Positions 22,118 through 33,371 are shown, counted from the stretch's first letter. The stretch: DNA of 64,000 nucleotides from Ichthyophis bannanicus (GCA_033557465.1 CM066032.1:446894270-446958269), one strand, 5' to 3'. A program made the numbers and translations. The notes: generated by a model from the letters alone, not told the origin.

Positions 22118-22558
22118 ACTGGTAACCCGGAAGCCCTCCTCGCCTCCATTCCCCGATTTGACACCCTCCAATCCTGTTTCCCCCCCCCCAATAACTTCAC
22201 CAACTCAGTAATATTTGGTACAAACTTTTGGTCGCAGCTTTATTTAAAACCTGTACAACCGGCCCAACACGGGCCTAAGATAACAATTGAACAAAACCCA
22301 ACCCCGCACCCCTTTACCGGAGGATGCCCCCCCACCCGCCATCTTAGTAGCAAGGCGGAGCATCCTCCTCCCCCCCAAACCCCGCCGCCTGCCTCGCCAT
22401 CCTAGTAGCAAAGGCCGGCTCCCACCCCCCCGCTACCGGGCCGAGACCCCCAACCGGGCTGTCTCGCCCCACCCCGGGGAGCACTTCGCCCCCACTGCTT
22501 GTAAACCAGGTCAAGCCCGCGCCGCTCCTGCGAGCGCTGGCTCTGTACCCCGCCACCG
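22118..22558 (-). repeat. Ngaro B1 repeat
   Basis: Lies directly 3' of the hydrolase gene on the minus strand and is joined to A2 through cattAACactgg (22111-22120). It is a direct copy of B2. Confidence 0.92.
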
Positions 22559-22572
22559 GTGCGAAGTAGGCA

Positions 22573-23263
22573 CTATCCTCGCACCGCTCCCACCATAAAG
22601 CTGCGACCAATCATTTCCAGCGCTTCCTGCCAATCATTAAGCAATAAGTCCTGACCGACCGGGGACAAGTGTACCCCGTCGGTACGGTACAGTCCTGCGC
22701 ACTGGGGGTCCGCCCAGGGGTGCCGGACCTGCCATCCACCGGCCCGTTGCAACCAACGGCCAATCTGCCTGTTCACTTTGGCCAACCCTCTCGACCAGCG
22801 TCGTTGAGGCAAGCAGGCCGGCCGAGGGATGATGTCCGACCAGACGATTGCAACGTCAGGCCACTGCTCCTGCAGCGCACGCAGGTCACGTTGCACTGCG
22901 CGGATGAGTTGCCGACAAGTCCAACAGGAAAGATCATTCCCTCCAAGATGTATCAGGAGTTCCCACCGGCCTCTGCCGCCGCTCCGCGTGCTCTCGAACC
23001 ACTGGAAGTAGCTGCCACCATCGCATGCCCCGCTCGCCGAGCCACTCCAGCCGGAAATTGCAGGACACCAAGCCCAGGTGTGTACCCAGCGGACGAGTTG
23101 AGGCTCTGCGTTCCGCCCAGTAGACGAATGAATGCCCCAGAAGCCACCAAACACCCGGCGCGCTCCGGGCAGCAGCCACTGTCGGCACGTTCAGCAGTAG
23201 ACCTGAAAGAGAAAAAACAGCATTAGAACCCCCCCCCCACGCCCACCCCCCTTCCACCACCAC
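22573..23263 (-). pseudogene. Ngaro SGNH/GDSL-type hydrolase, one frameshift
   Basis: Family: SGNH hydrolases (esterase-like), carried by vertebrate Ngaro elements with unknown role. The N-terminal frame (from 23263) holds block I, LLGHSFVYWAERRA, with the nucleophile Ser in GHS, and EWLGERGMRWWQLLP. A second frame (to 22573) holds LLIHLGGNDLS (block III, G-x-N-D), IVWSDIIPR, and YRTDGVHLS near the C-terminus (block V, Asp and His). All four signature blocks are thus present, but the reading frame shifts near 22960-22970. It follows the recombinase and precedes B1. Confidence 0.88.
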
Positions 23264-23266
23264 AGC

Positions 23267-24243
23267 TTACAACTGTTCCGGACGCACGTAGCCCTCGTAG
23301 GCCCTGGAGCGCCAGCGCCCGATCCGCTGGATCACCTCACTTCCCAGGCCAGCGGCGGCTGCGCTCGTTGCCGCACCTATCCGGAAGGAGTGAGACGCAT
23401 AACCGCGCTCATCCACGCCCAGCCGCCGCAACGCCAAGCGGAAGACTGCCGTGAATTGGAATTGGGTAACAGCTGTCCCATCAGCATGGCAGAAGAAACA
23501 CCCGGCCCGATCCGGCCGCTGCCGCCGGTACACCGCCAAGTTCTGCACTGGACAAGATCCCAGACCCGGAATGGCCCTCAGCAGCACCCACCGACCCTGC
23601 CCCAATGGGTCAGTCTTCGAGTGGGCCAGGAAAATCCGTACGCGCGCCTCCTGTATGTCAACCTGCTGCACCAGCAAACCCCCCCGCCCCCTCGTCCGCC
23701 CGACGGAGGGACCAGCTCGCTAACTCGGAAGGCCCCGAAGAAGGCTGTGACAAACAACGCCCGAAAAAGGACTGCCTCATATGGAGTAGCCGCCACCTCG
23801 GGTAGAACGCCCCAAATACGCAGCAGCAAGGCGTGCGACACGGGGCGACGCCAATCCGGGCAGGAGGGCTGCGCTCGCGCCCACCCGGCTAATAGCCGCT
23901 TCACCACATACGAGGCGCTCGGACTGCCCCAGCCCGCCGCCCTGCTAAAAAAGGAGAAGCCGGCCAAAGCCGCCCGTGCTGCCGCCCGGGACCAACCACC
24001 CTCTTTTGCCCACGCTATGAAAGAACCCGCCAAGATGTCCCCGACTCTACCCCCCCTCCAGCCCCTCCCCCAGAGAAACTCTCGGACCCGCCCATACCCC
24101 CGCTGATAAGCCTTCCACGTACCTGGAGCCAGGGAAGACCGCAACAATGAGATCATTCCGGCGTCCCAATTCGCCAAAGGTGCTCCGGCACCACCGCCGC
24201 GGTCTCGTCCGCCCCCGGGGCCAACTCCCGAAACCGCTCCCAC
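23267..24243 (-). pseudogene. Ngaro tyrosine recombinase, one frameshift
   Basis: Integrates the element as circular DNA. The first frame (24243-23578) has an N-terminal core-binding-like region, SLAPGTWKAYQRGYGRVREFL, then the catalytic-domain start LFVTAFFGAFRVSEL with the box I Arg. After a slip in the C7 run at 23678-23686 (plus strand), a second frame (23677-23267) carries HSFRIGAATSAA (box II H-x-x-R) and IGRWRSRAYEGYVRPEQL with the Tyr nucleophile. The set R...HxxR...Y is complete once the single homopolymer slip is allowed for. The true start probably overlaps the RNase H end. Confidence 0.9.
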
Positions 24244-26072
24244 TGGAAACGAGACAAAGCGTCAGCAATAACGTTCAGAGCACCTGGCACATGGCGCGCC
24301 CGAACCGTGACATTGAGACGAAGACAGGCCAGCACAAACACCCGCATCAACGCCGCCACCCTTGGACACTTTGGCGAATGACGATTAATGACTTGCACCA
24401 CCGCAGCGTTGTCACACCAGAAGACTACCCGCTTGTCCCGTAGCCTCTCTGGCCATACCCAGAAGGCCACCACAATCGGGAACAACTCCAGGAACGTCAC
24501 ATTGCGCGTCAGCCCACTCGCGGACCAAGCCGCTGGCCACGGCGCTGCACCACGAGCCCTGGCAGAACAATCCCATACCCGAACCCCCCGCAGCATCTGA
24601 AAACAAGTCCAAATCCCTGTTGGACAATTCCTCAGACTGCAACACCGAGCAGCCATTATAATTCGCCAAAAAAGCATCCCACACGCGCAAATCAGCTCGC
24701 ATCCCCGCAGTCACCCGAATGCGATGGTGCCCACAGCGCACCCCGGCCATCGCCAAAGACAACCGCCGCGCAAACGGCCTTCCCATTGCGACGACCCGAC
24801 AGGCAAAGTTTTGGTGGCCGACTAACCTCTGAAGCTCCGTCAACGTCACCTTCGTAGCGGAGCCCACCTCAGCTACCAAGAGCCGCAGCCGCTCGACTTT
24901 ATCCCTCGGTAACCGGACCACAAACTCAACAGAGTCGATCTCAATCCCCAAAAAGGAAATACAAGTCACCGGCCCCACTGTCTTACCCTCCGCCAAAGGG
25001 ATGCCAAACTCCGCCGCCATACCCAGGAAAAGCTCTAACAAGGATGCACACACTGCAGACTGGGCCGGCCCGACGAACAAAAAATCATCGAGGTAGTGCA
25101 CTATAGACCTAAGACCGGACCTCCGCATCAACACCCATTGCAGGAAAGAGCTGAAGGCCTCAAAGTACGCACACGAGATCGCACAACCCATGGGCATACA
25201 CTGGTCATAATAATAAGCATCGTCAAAACGAAAGCCGAGCAAAGGGAAGGCGGACGGGTGCACCGGCAAGAGACGAAAGGCAGACTCAATGTCCACCTTC
25301 GCAAGCAAAGCCCCCTTTCCACATTGGCGCACACGCTCCAAAGCCTCGTCGAAGGACGCATAGCGCACTGAGCACAGCTCCTGTGGGATATGGTCATTCA
25401 CCGAGGCCCCGAGGGGACAAGAAGATTATGTATCAGCCGATAACGCCCGGGCTCCTTCTTCGGGATGACGCCAAGCGGCGAAACAATAAACGGCGAAAAG
25501 GGCGGCCGAAGGAACGGCCCAGCGACTCTGCCCAGAGCGCACTCCGCCGCAATCTTCGCGCGGGCCACATCCGCCAGCCGCATCACCGAGCGAGCATTCC
25601 CCGACTCCAAATCCCGGACAGCCCCTTGAAAAGGGATACGAAAGCCCTCAGAAAACCCCGCCCACAACATCGTCCCCGCCGGGCCATGCCTGGTAGCCGC
25701 GTAGAGCTCCAGCCACGGCAGCAACGCCCATATCCTAATGGGGGTAGGCGCCAGACCCCCTTCCAACCCGTCATTTACTTGCCGCCGCCGCCCCTTGCAC
25801 CGCTCGACGGCTGCACTTAACGGCCGAGTGACCGGCTCCGCACAGGGAGCAAGCGTGCCGAAACTTGCAGTCCGGGAAAGGGCAGGACGTTTTGTTAAAG
25901 CGCCAACACAAATCTCCGCCGGGACCGCCCGCCCCAACTTTACTCGCCTCGGGCCCCGGGCCCGCTGGCCGAAAGGACCGCAATCCCACCGAAGCTGCCG
26001 CGCCCGCCGCCCTAGCCGGACCTGCACCCCCCCCCCGTTCCACTCCTCTTCGCCGACATTTGCGTGAGCCAA
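24153..26072 (-). pseudogene. Ngaro pol: reverse transcriptase and RNase H, frameshifted
   Basis: Copies the genomic RNA. The first frame carries IPKKEPGRYRLIHNLL (~25420-25480). After a one-base shift near 25412-25425 the next frame (25401-24412) has VNDHIPQE, GALLAKVDIESAFRLLPVHP (first Asp), QCMPMGCAISCAYFEAF and the active-site block IVHYLDDFLFVG (YLDD). The RNase H start DLDLFSDAAGGSGMGLF follows. A deletion near 24515-24522 shifts the frame again; the last frame holds LELFPIVVAF (Glu), VVFWCDNAAVVQVIN (Asp) and NVIADALSRF (Asp). The domain order RT-RNase H then recombinase is that of DIRS-order elements. It overlaps the end of gag in another frame. Confidence 0.92.
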
Positions 26073-27091
26073 AGGTTAATATCCTTCATGCCCCATGACA
26101 ACTGCCGGTTCTCCTCCATCCTATCGCGGAACTCCTCGTCGTAATTAAGCCAGGCCCACCCCTCGTGGGCCTGGGAAGCCGCCAAGATCGCGTCGGCATA
26201 AGCCAACATCTCACCATAACGACCCGGGTCCTCATGCCCCCATACGCTCGCCAAACGCAAAAAAGCCTGAGTCCAATTTAACGTGTTCCGCGAAACCTTC
26301 CGTACCCTCCCCGCCTTCTCGTCTTCCTTGCGCTTCTTACGACTCTCCCCCGAGCGTTTCCTCCCTTCCAATAGCCGGAAAATATCCAAATAACGCCGCT
26401 TCACAATCCGCCGCCTCAACTTACGCGGAACACTCTCCCACAATTCCGCGCAACGCAGCACCGCCGATCCCGCCCCCTCACCAACCCGCGGCCCGCCGGT
26501 GGAGTCCGCCGAGGAAGTGTCCGAAGACCCCGACGATGTAGATGAAGACGACGCGCTCCTCCGCCGACGCCGTCGGTGCTTCCGCTTTGCCTTGGCTTTA
26601 CTAGCTGGCGGTGCACCCTCCCCCGACGGCACTGCCCCCCCAACTCCCCCCGCCGTCGTCCCGGAGCACTCACCTGCCGCCGCCGGCTCCGCCGCCACCT
26701 GCACACCCGAGGTGGACTCCGTCTGCTCCATCATGGGCGGGCCGGACTGGCCCCCACCCACCGACATCACTGTCGCTCCACCGCCAACTCCGCCTGCTGT
26801 CAAGGGCGCACTCCCCGAAACCTGCAAAGGGAGAGGAGAGCCAACACACGGGGACGGAGGCAAACCAACCCCCTGCGAAGCCATCCCATAAGACCCCGCC
26901 CCCAGCCCACACCCCCTCCCTGCACCCCCCCCCGAGGACCCCAACCCCCCGACTGCCCAGCCTGAAGCCCCCCAGGGGAGTTGTCCCCCAACACTTTGAA
27001 AACCGGCCCCCCAATGCTCCCCACCCCAGCCCCCCCCCCCCAAGGGCTCCCACCCATTGCCATCCCAGGTACCGGGGACCAAGCCTGCCAC
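25771..27091 (-). pseudogene. Ngaro gag-like protein, one frameshift
   Basis: The first frame (27091-26012) begins with a Gly-rich N-terminus, an Arg-rich KRKHRRRRRR stretch and an S/T-rich segment. It then has the DIRS-type Gag core with NTLNWTQAFLRLASVWG, HEGWAWLNYDEEFRDRM and GMKDINLWLTQM. After a C10 run at 26027-26036 (plus strand) the frame changes. The second frame (26043-25771) carries a Cys/His cluster CWRFNKTSC..PDCKFRHAC..C..H..C, the zinc-finger-like C-terminus of these proteins. The role inferred from the family is RNA packaging. The slip in a 10-base homopolymer may be an assembly error. Confidence 0.85.
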
Positions 27092-27584
27092 CCGTCGCTA
27101 CGCATTCCGAACCGTCCCCACCCCCCCGGGGCGGGCCCATAGGCTCCTGGAGGAACCGGAACCCACCCATGCCCCACCGCACCCGAACACTCCGCCCCGT
27201 CCCCCACCGACCCCCGAGCGACGCTCCCCTCCTCAACGCCACCTACCCCAGCACCCCCCCTCGACGCCCCCTCCGCCTCCCGTGCCCCAGGCCCCACGAC
27301 CCCTTCTAGGGGGCCCACCACCTCCTCCGGCCCCCCCAACACAGCTGCAGGGGCAGGGAGAGCCCCACGCATCCCCACCCCAACCTTCCGCTTACTGGTC
27401 CTCCCCCCCTACTCCCCGCCCCCCCCCCCCCACGGCCTACTCTGGCCCTGGGGCTGCCCCAACCCCGCGGGACCCCCTCGAGCCCCCCCCAGCCCTTCCC
27501 CCCGGAGCCACTTTCGTTTTGCCTTTCCCAGCCATGCTCCGGCCTTCCCCCCAACCGTTGAGCAGCAGCCCAGCGCAGGGGTAA

Positions 27585-27683
27585 AGAACCCGCTGCAGCA
27601 ACCAGGAAGCAGGTCACTGGCTGCAGGGGTTCTCCACTCCTGCTGATTAATTTCAAGGTTTGTTTTTTTTTTTTTTTTTTTTG
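27585..27683. repeat. Imperfect hairpin and T22 run in Ngaro 5' UTR
   Basis: gaacccgctgcag (from 27588) can pair with ctgcaggggttc (about 27620-27631). A run of ~22 T follows at 27661-27682. It lies between A1 and gag and its role is unknown. Confidence 0.5.
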
Positions 27684-27788
27684 AGAGGCCCGACCGGCTG
27701 CCGAACCCCCCCCGCCCGAATGCAACCTCCCCCACCGCCCCCGGGAGCCAATGGACCCCCCTCCACGAACCCCACTCACCGAGCACAG

Positions 27789-28045
27789 GAACAACGCGAC
27801 CGGTACGCGAGGAGCCGCGGCCAGAAGGAGACGGCCACGCGGCTCCTCGCGAACAGCACCGCCCACCCCATGTCATGCGGGCCAATGAAATCGCTCCGAC
27901 GGCGCGCCGGAGCGATTTCAAGTGCCTCGCACCGCCCCCTCCCCCCCCGACGCACCCCCCCTTTTACCCGGCACGTTGGAGGCCGCGGCCGGGCCCGGGC
28001 CCAGGTTACTGTCGGCCGCGGGACCCGGCCCGCGGCCTCGGGCAT
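27789..28045 (-). repeat. Ngaro A1 repeat with two strong hairpins
   Basis: The 5' terminal repeat of the element. It contains a perfect 13-bp stem (27807-27819 with 27838-27850) and a perfect 12-bp stem (27887-27898 with 27908-27919) around GGCGCGC. Both are conserved in A2, the second with one inserted T. These may be recombinase sites or RNA structures used in replication. No promoter motif can be assigned with confidence. Confidence 0.9.
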
Positions 28046-28556
28046 AAACAGGTAGACAAAGGTGAGTCGGTTGATATAGTGTATTTGGACTTTCAGAAAG
28101 CTTTTGACAAGGTCCCATGGGATAGGAGGCAGTGTACTATTGTGGATCAGGAACTGGTTAAAAGATAGAAAGCAGAGGGTAGGGCTAAATGGCCAGTTTT
28201 CCCAATGGAGAAAGGTGAATAGTGGTGTACCCCAGGGATCTGTGCTGGGTCCGCTGCTTTTTGACATATTCATAAATGACCTGGAAAAGGGAATAACGAG
28301 TGAGGTTATCAAATTTGCAGATGACAAAAAACTATTTAAAGTTGTTAAAACCCAAGAGGATTGTGGAAAATTGCAAGAGGATCTTGATAAATTGGAAGAC
28401 TGGGCATCCAAATGGCAGATGAAATTTAATGTGGACAAGTGCAAAGTTATGCACCTACGGAAGAAAAACCCAAACTATGGTTACACGATGCAGGGTTCCA
28501 CATTAGGAACCACCACCCAGGAAAAAGATTTAGGCATCATTGTGGATAACATGTTA
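28046..28556 (+). pseudogene. CR1 LINE copy C, part 2 of 3 (RT palm)
   Basis: Resumes the RT at aaacaggtagac with VDIVYLDFQKAFDKVP (first catalytic Asp), SGVPQGSVLGPLLFDIFINDL, KFADDKKLFKV (active site FADD) and KFNVDKCKVMHL. Compared with copies A and B, about 31-33 bases are missing after aaggtccc at ~28117. It ends at 28556 with the target sequence GTGGATAACATGTTA, which is duplicated at 35897-35911 around the L1-like insertion. Confidence 0.93.
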
Positions 28557-29196
28557 TGATTAATCTGTTTTTTTATTCAAAAGAACCAGGTAAAACAGCA
28601 CCACGGCATATACAAGAAATAAAACCAACACAGGGAGGTAATTGAACACAAAGCCTGTGTCAAGGCCAGATAGTACAGTCCAAAGTACACAAGAGGATAC
28701 AAGTCACCAACAGTAACAAGCTGTAAAGACCCCCAATTTTTCTCAGTAGGACCCCCCCAGAGGAGTCCCAGTTCCCCCCACCCTCCCCTAAAGACAGGTG
28801 TATATATGCACATACACCCATACATACATATAGAGATAAATGTATGTATAGATATACACAGCTACCCCCGCATCGCCCCCCCCCCCCCCACAGCAACATC
28901 CTCAGTGAGATACAGCCAGCCAGGTTTGGGGTTGACTCTGCTCCCAAACCCGCCGGCAGAGGCCAAATCGCACATATGGACTACAGCCCTCCCTCCCTCC
29001 CACCCTAGTCCAACCCCACCCTCCCCTCCACCCCCCACCCTAATCTCCCCTACCCCCCCAGCCTACCCTTGGTAACAGAGGGGTTGACTAACACCTAAGC
29101 CTACCTGCCGATCTGGCAAATCTTGCAGAGGGGCTGGACATGCGGCACTCTCCCCCTTCACGACCCTTAGGGCCTCCTCATAATCCTACTGCGTAC

Positions 29197-32100
29197 TCAC
29201 CAGGGCAGCAAGTGCAAGTGGGGTCCCCAGCCCTCCAGGAACCGCTGCCACCGCCGCTCAGTCCCCTGGGCCCATAACTGCTCCATAAGCAGGAGCTTAT
29301 GAAGGTGAATTCGCCAGAGGCCATACTGAGGGCCCTTAGTGTCAAGCCACTGCTGCAACACAGTCACTCGTGCAGTCACCAACACCAAGCGCAGCCATCT
29401 CCATCGCACTTCACCCAAATTATCCAACCACAGTGGCTCCCAGACATCAAGCACCACATTCTTAGCATTCCACAGCACGCTCTGTCGGAAACATGTAGAC
29501 AAATATGAACGCACCCTCTCCCAAAACAACTGAACAGACCTGCAACGCCAAAACATATGGCCCAGCGTGGCCCTGGGTTCCCCACATCTAGGGCAGCTAT
29601 GATCTGCCCCCACCCCCGCCTGCCACGCCCTGAGAGGGGCGAAGTAGAGCCGACGCAAAAGCCTATACTGAGTGTCACGATGAGAGACCAGGATACTCAA
29701 TGAGGCAATATTAGCCAGCCCCCGCAGAAGCTCGTCTGCACACACTGCCTCCCCTAATTCAGTTGTCCATGCGGACGCCAGGGGCGCCAGGTCTAGGGGG
29801 GAGACCCCCTCCCATAGCATCTTATATAACCAAGACACCCACATACCCCGTTCACCCCCTAACAACGCCATCTCAACCACCGTACTCACCTCCCCTTTCC
29901 GAGATGCCTGGGGAACCGTACGGACATAGCTCCGAAGCTGGGCGTAGCGAAAAACATCGTTGGGAGCCAATGGATACTGCTGACACAGAGTAGAAAAGTC
30001 AACCATCCCCCCTCAGGGGTCAGCACATGCTCCAAATTGGTGATCCCCATTTGGCTCCATGCCGTAAAAGGCGAACTTCCCATACCCGGTGCAAAATCCT
30101 CATTTCCACAGATAGGAAGATACGGAGTGTGTGCGGCTGTCAATCGGCGACCCGCACAGAAATACCGCCAGGCCAATGTTCCCTCTAATTTTCTGTAGGC
30201 TGTGTGCGCATAAAATATCAGCTGTGCAGCTTTTGAAGGAAGGTTAAATGTTTGTGTGCCACATAACGACACTTGGAGTTAAATACTTTAAAATTTGACT
30301 ACACGTCAGAATACAGTATGTACACCACATTGATTGCACTAGAAAATATTGTAGAACTTGTGAAAACCATAAATACACAACAACTTTTCAATTTTAAGAA
30401 CGTCTGTGTTGTTTTCTATCAGAATCAGAACCGTAATTTTTGTGCGCTCTATTGTAAAGTATGTGCGCTCACTCAGCGAGGTGTGTGCGCGCGCACACGC
30501 GCACAGCTTAGAGGGAACAGTGCGCCAGGCCAATCCGACCGGGTCCAGGAGAACGCGCCAAAGTAGAAGAAGACCCCCCAGTCCCCTAACCATTTTAGCA
30601 TGGAGGAGATATCGCAAGTGTAGCGGAGAGACCACACCCGTAAGCGTCCCCACCGGTGAATAGTCCTCGAAGTCCCATAGCCAGTCACGCACAAACCGTA
30701 ACAAACAGGCAATATTATACTGCCGCACATCGGGGAAGCCTAGGCCTCCTAACTCACGAGGCCGACTAAATACACTCAAACGCACCCGAGGTCTCCTCCC
30801 CCGCCAAAGCATCCGATTAAATATCCGATCCAACCGCCTAAGGTCTGAACGTTTAAGAAACAACGGAAGCGTCTGAAGCACATAAAGAAGTTTAGGAAAA
30901 AGAGTCATCTTGCACAATGCCACCCACCCTCCCAGAGACAACGGTAAATCTCGCCACTTTTCCACCACAGACGAGATAGAGGTAAGCGCCCTGTCAACAT
31001 TCAGACTGTAGAGGTCCCCAAGGTCCGCCGGCAAGTAAACCCCCAGATACTTAAAATAGCCAGCCGCGCAACGCAAAGGGAAGTCGCCCTGCCAAGCTCG
31101 TCCCATCGCGGCCCCTAATTGTAGCGCCTCCGATTTATCCAAGTTAAGTTTAAACCCCGATACCAGCCCATAGTCCCTAATTAGCTGTAAAAGATGAGGG
31201 AGCCCAGCGCGTGGGTCTCCCAAATGCACAAGCAAATCATCCGCGAACGCTGCCACACGGAATTCCTCCCGGCCCATGGGAATCCCCCGAAATTGCGTAG
31301 CCACGCGGATCTTATGTAGGAGAGGTTCCAAGGTAAGGACAAATAAAAGTGGGGACAACGGGCAGCCTTGTCGGGTCCCCTTCTGAATTGCGAAATCCTC
31401 CGTCACAGCGCCGTTCACCAAGAGGGCCCCAAGTGGAGCAGCATACAGCAGCCTGACCGCGTCCACGAAAAAGCCCTCGAAACCCCATCACCTCAAGAAC
31501 TTGGTACATAAAACTCCACTGGACCCTATCAAACGCTTTCTCAGCGTCGAAGCTTATAAGTAAAGAGCCATGACTCCTGACATGCTCTGCACAAAAGGAA
31601 AGCAGGATCCGATGTAAGTTATGGGACACCTGGCGGCCTCTTACAAAGCCCACCTGATTAGGGTGTATCAAAATTGGCAACAGAGGGGCCAGCCTATCCG
31701 CCATAATCTTGACGAAAAGTTTAATATCGACATTAAGAAGCAAGATTGGTCGGTAGGAGCCCGGAAGAAAGGGATCCCTCCCGGGCTTAGGCAAGACAGT
31801 AACGATAGCTTTATTCGCCTCAAACGGGAACTGCCCTCTCTGCACCAAATCCTCATAGTATCCCACTAGGGGGACCACCAGGGCGGCCCCCATAAGCTTA
31901 TAAAATTCACCCCGAAAGCCGTCGGCCCCCGGCGCTTTGCCAGTTTTCAAATGTTTAATACCCTCCTGAACCTCCCTCCCCGTGATTGGCCGATTAAGGA
32001 GCAACAATTGTTCAGCAGTAAGCCGCGGCAGGACACACCCACCCAAAAAGGTCCGACCCTCCTCCTCCCGGTCTCCCTCACTCGCATAAAGGTGTCGGTA

Positions 32101-33371
32101 AAAGTCAGTGAAAACGGCTTCAATCGCCTTCTTGTCCCGCTGAATGGCCCCATCAGGGCGTTTAATGGCCCCAATATGCCGGGCACCTATCCCAGGACGC
32201 ACCAGGGCCGACATCAACTTACCGGCCTTGTTACCGTAACAGTAGAGCTTAAACCTATAGTACAGCAAGGATTTCTGAGCACGGCGATGAAGTAACGTTT
32301 CCAATTCCAACTGAAGGTCCCGCAATATGCGTTGATTCATGGCAGATTTGTCCGCAGCTACCCTCCTTCGAGCTTTAGTCAGAGCCTTCTCCAAGAGCAA
32401 AATCTGTTGGTTTAATCGCTTACGCTTCTGACCGTGGTAACTAATCATTTCCCCACGCATACCCGCCTTGCCAGCTTCCCAAAGAAGAGCAGGGGAAGTC
32501 TCCGGCGTGTCATTAAAAGCCACGTAGTCCTCCCAACATTTCCGTATGTGGGCCTCAAATTGAGCATCCCCGCTAAGGTCCAAGGGATATCTCCAAAGCC
32601 GGATACCAGCGGGGCCAGGGTTACGAAGCTCCAACACAACCAGCGCATGGTCAGAGAGAACAGAAGACCCAATCATTGACGCCGCTACCCGCCCAAACAA
32701 GGCCTCCGAGATCAAAAAGTAATCAATACGGGACCACGTCCCATGGGCCCGGGACATATGAGTATAGTCGCGTTCCCCTGGATGTAAAACCCGCCAAACT
32801 TCCAACCATCTATACGCCTCGCAGAGCCCCCACAAGCGTTTACGAGCTCTCGGACTCCCGCCCCCCCCTCTGCCAGAGCGATCAAGAGCGTTATCTAGCA
32901 CCTCATTAAGGTCCCAGCCCATCACAACCTGGTAGCCCCCAGTATCCTCCAGAATATTGGCCAGATCCCGGTAAAAACCAGCCTCGTATCCGTTAGGCCC
33001 GTACACCGAGCAAATAGCCACCTTCACCCCGTTGAGTGTCCCCCAGACACAGACATAACGGCCGTCCGGGTCCGTGACAATCCGCTCCTCAACCCAGGTA
33101 ACTGATTGGGTAAGCAAAATGGCCACTCCTCTCTTCCTACCTAAAGCTGGGGCCCCATAAACATGAAAGATAGGTCCCCTGCAGAATTTTGCATGCTCCG
33201 CCGCCGACTGATGCGTTTCTTGCAGCAGATCACACTAAGACGGTGACGCTGCAGATGCTGCAGCACCTTATAACGTTTGATGGGAGAGCCTAGTCCACAA
33301 ACATTCCAAGTCGCAAATCGGACAGCACTATCCAGTATCCATACTCCAGTTGAGCCTCCAAGAAAGAACAA
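29197..33371 (-). pseudogene. Tx1/L1-like LINE ORF2 (APE, RT, C-terminal knuckle)
   Basis: The first frame (33371-33141) starts the endonuclease with FATWNVCGLGSPIKR. The next (33126 to about 31480) has SVYGPNGYEAGFY, VVMGWDLNEVLD (GDFN position changed to GWDLN), SRIDYFLISE and SVLSDHALVVLEL, then the RT blocks GKAPGADGFRGEFYK, SYRPILLLNVDIKLF and LISFDAEKAFDRVQW (first Asp). A third frame (31466 onward) has GTRQGCPLSPLLF and the active site AAFADDLLVHL, and runs to the MITE at 30522. After the MITE the protein resumes in the same frame and shifts once more near 30010. The last frame (30006-29197) ends with CPRCGEPRATLGHMFWRC, a CCHC knuckle. There are three frameshifts in total. The GWDLN change would by itself weaken the nuclease. 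Confidence 0.9.
30174..30522. mobile_element. hAT MITE, deletion derivative of the 41-kb hAT
   Basis: Ends CAATGTTCCCTCTAA and TTAGAGGGAACAGTG. The exact 8-bp target duplication CGCCAGGC is at 30166-30173 and 30523-30530. Its left ~170 bases are the reverse complement of 47600-47773 and its right ~60 bases the reverse complement of 41046-41110. It is therefore an internally deleted copy of the hAT at 41046-47773 in opposite orientation. Insert plus duplication is 357 bases, a multiple of three, so the host LINE frame is kept. Confidence 0.95.

Larger units (their letters stand above)
21364..28045 (-). mobile_element. Complete Ngaro-like tyrosine-recombinase retrotransposon
   Basis: Minus-strand order: A1 repeat, gag, pol (RT and RNase H), tyrosine recombinase, SGNH hydrolase, then B1-A2-B2. 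This is the split-direct-repeat layout of Ngaro/PAT elements in the DIRS order, and a hydrolase gene is typical of vertebrate Ngaro. The element interrupts CR1 copy C at aataAAC|aggtag without a target duplication; AAC is present at both outer ends and at the internal B1/A2 junction, as expected for recombinase-mediated integration of a circle. GC content is much higher than in the flanks. At least five frameshifts break the genes, two of them in C/G homopolymers that could be assembly errors. Length is ~6.7 kb. Confidence 0.93.

Noticed and set aside
21538..22211. Long plus-strand frames over the Ngaro A/B repeats (192, 122, 103 aa)
   Set aside because: High GC gives few stops; no motifs; the real genes of the element are on the minus strand.
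26499..27584. Proline-rich plus-strand frames (130-232 aa)
   Set aside because: They are the complement of the Gly/Ser/Arg-rich gag region and C-rich UTR.
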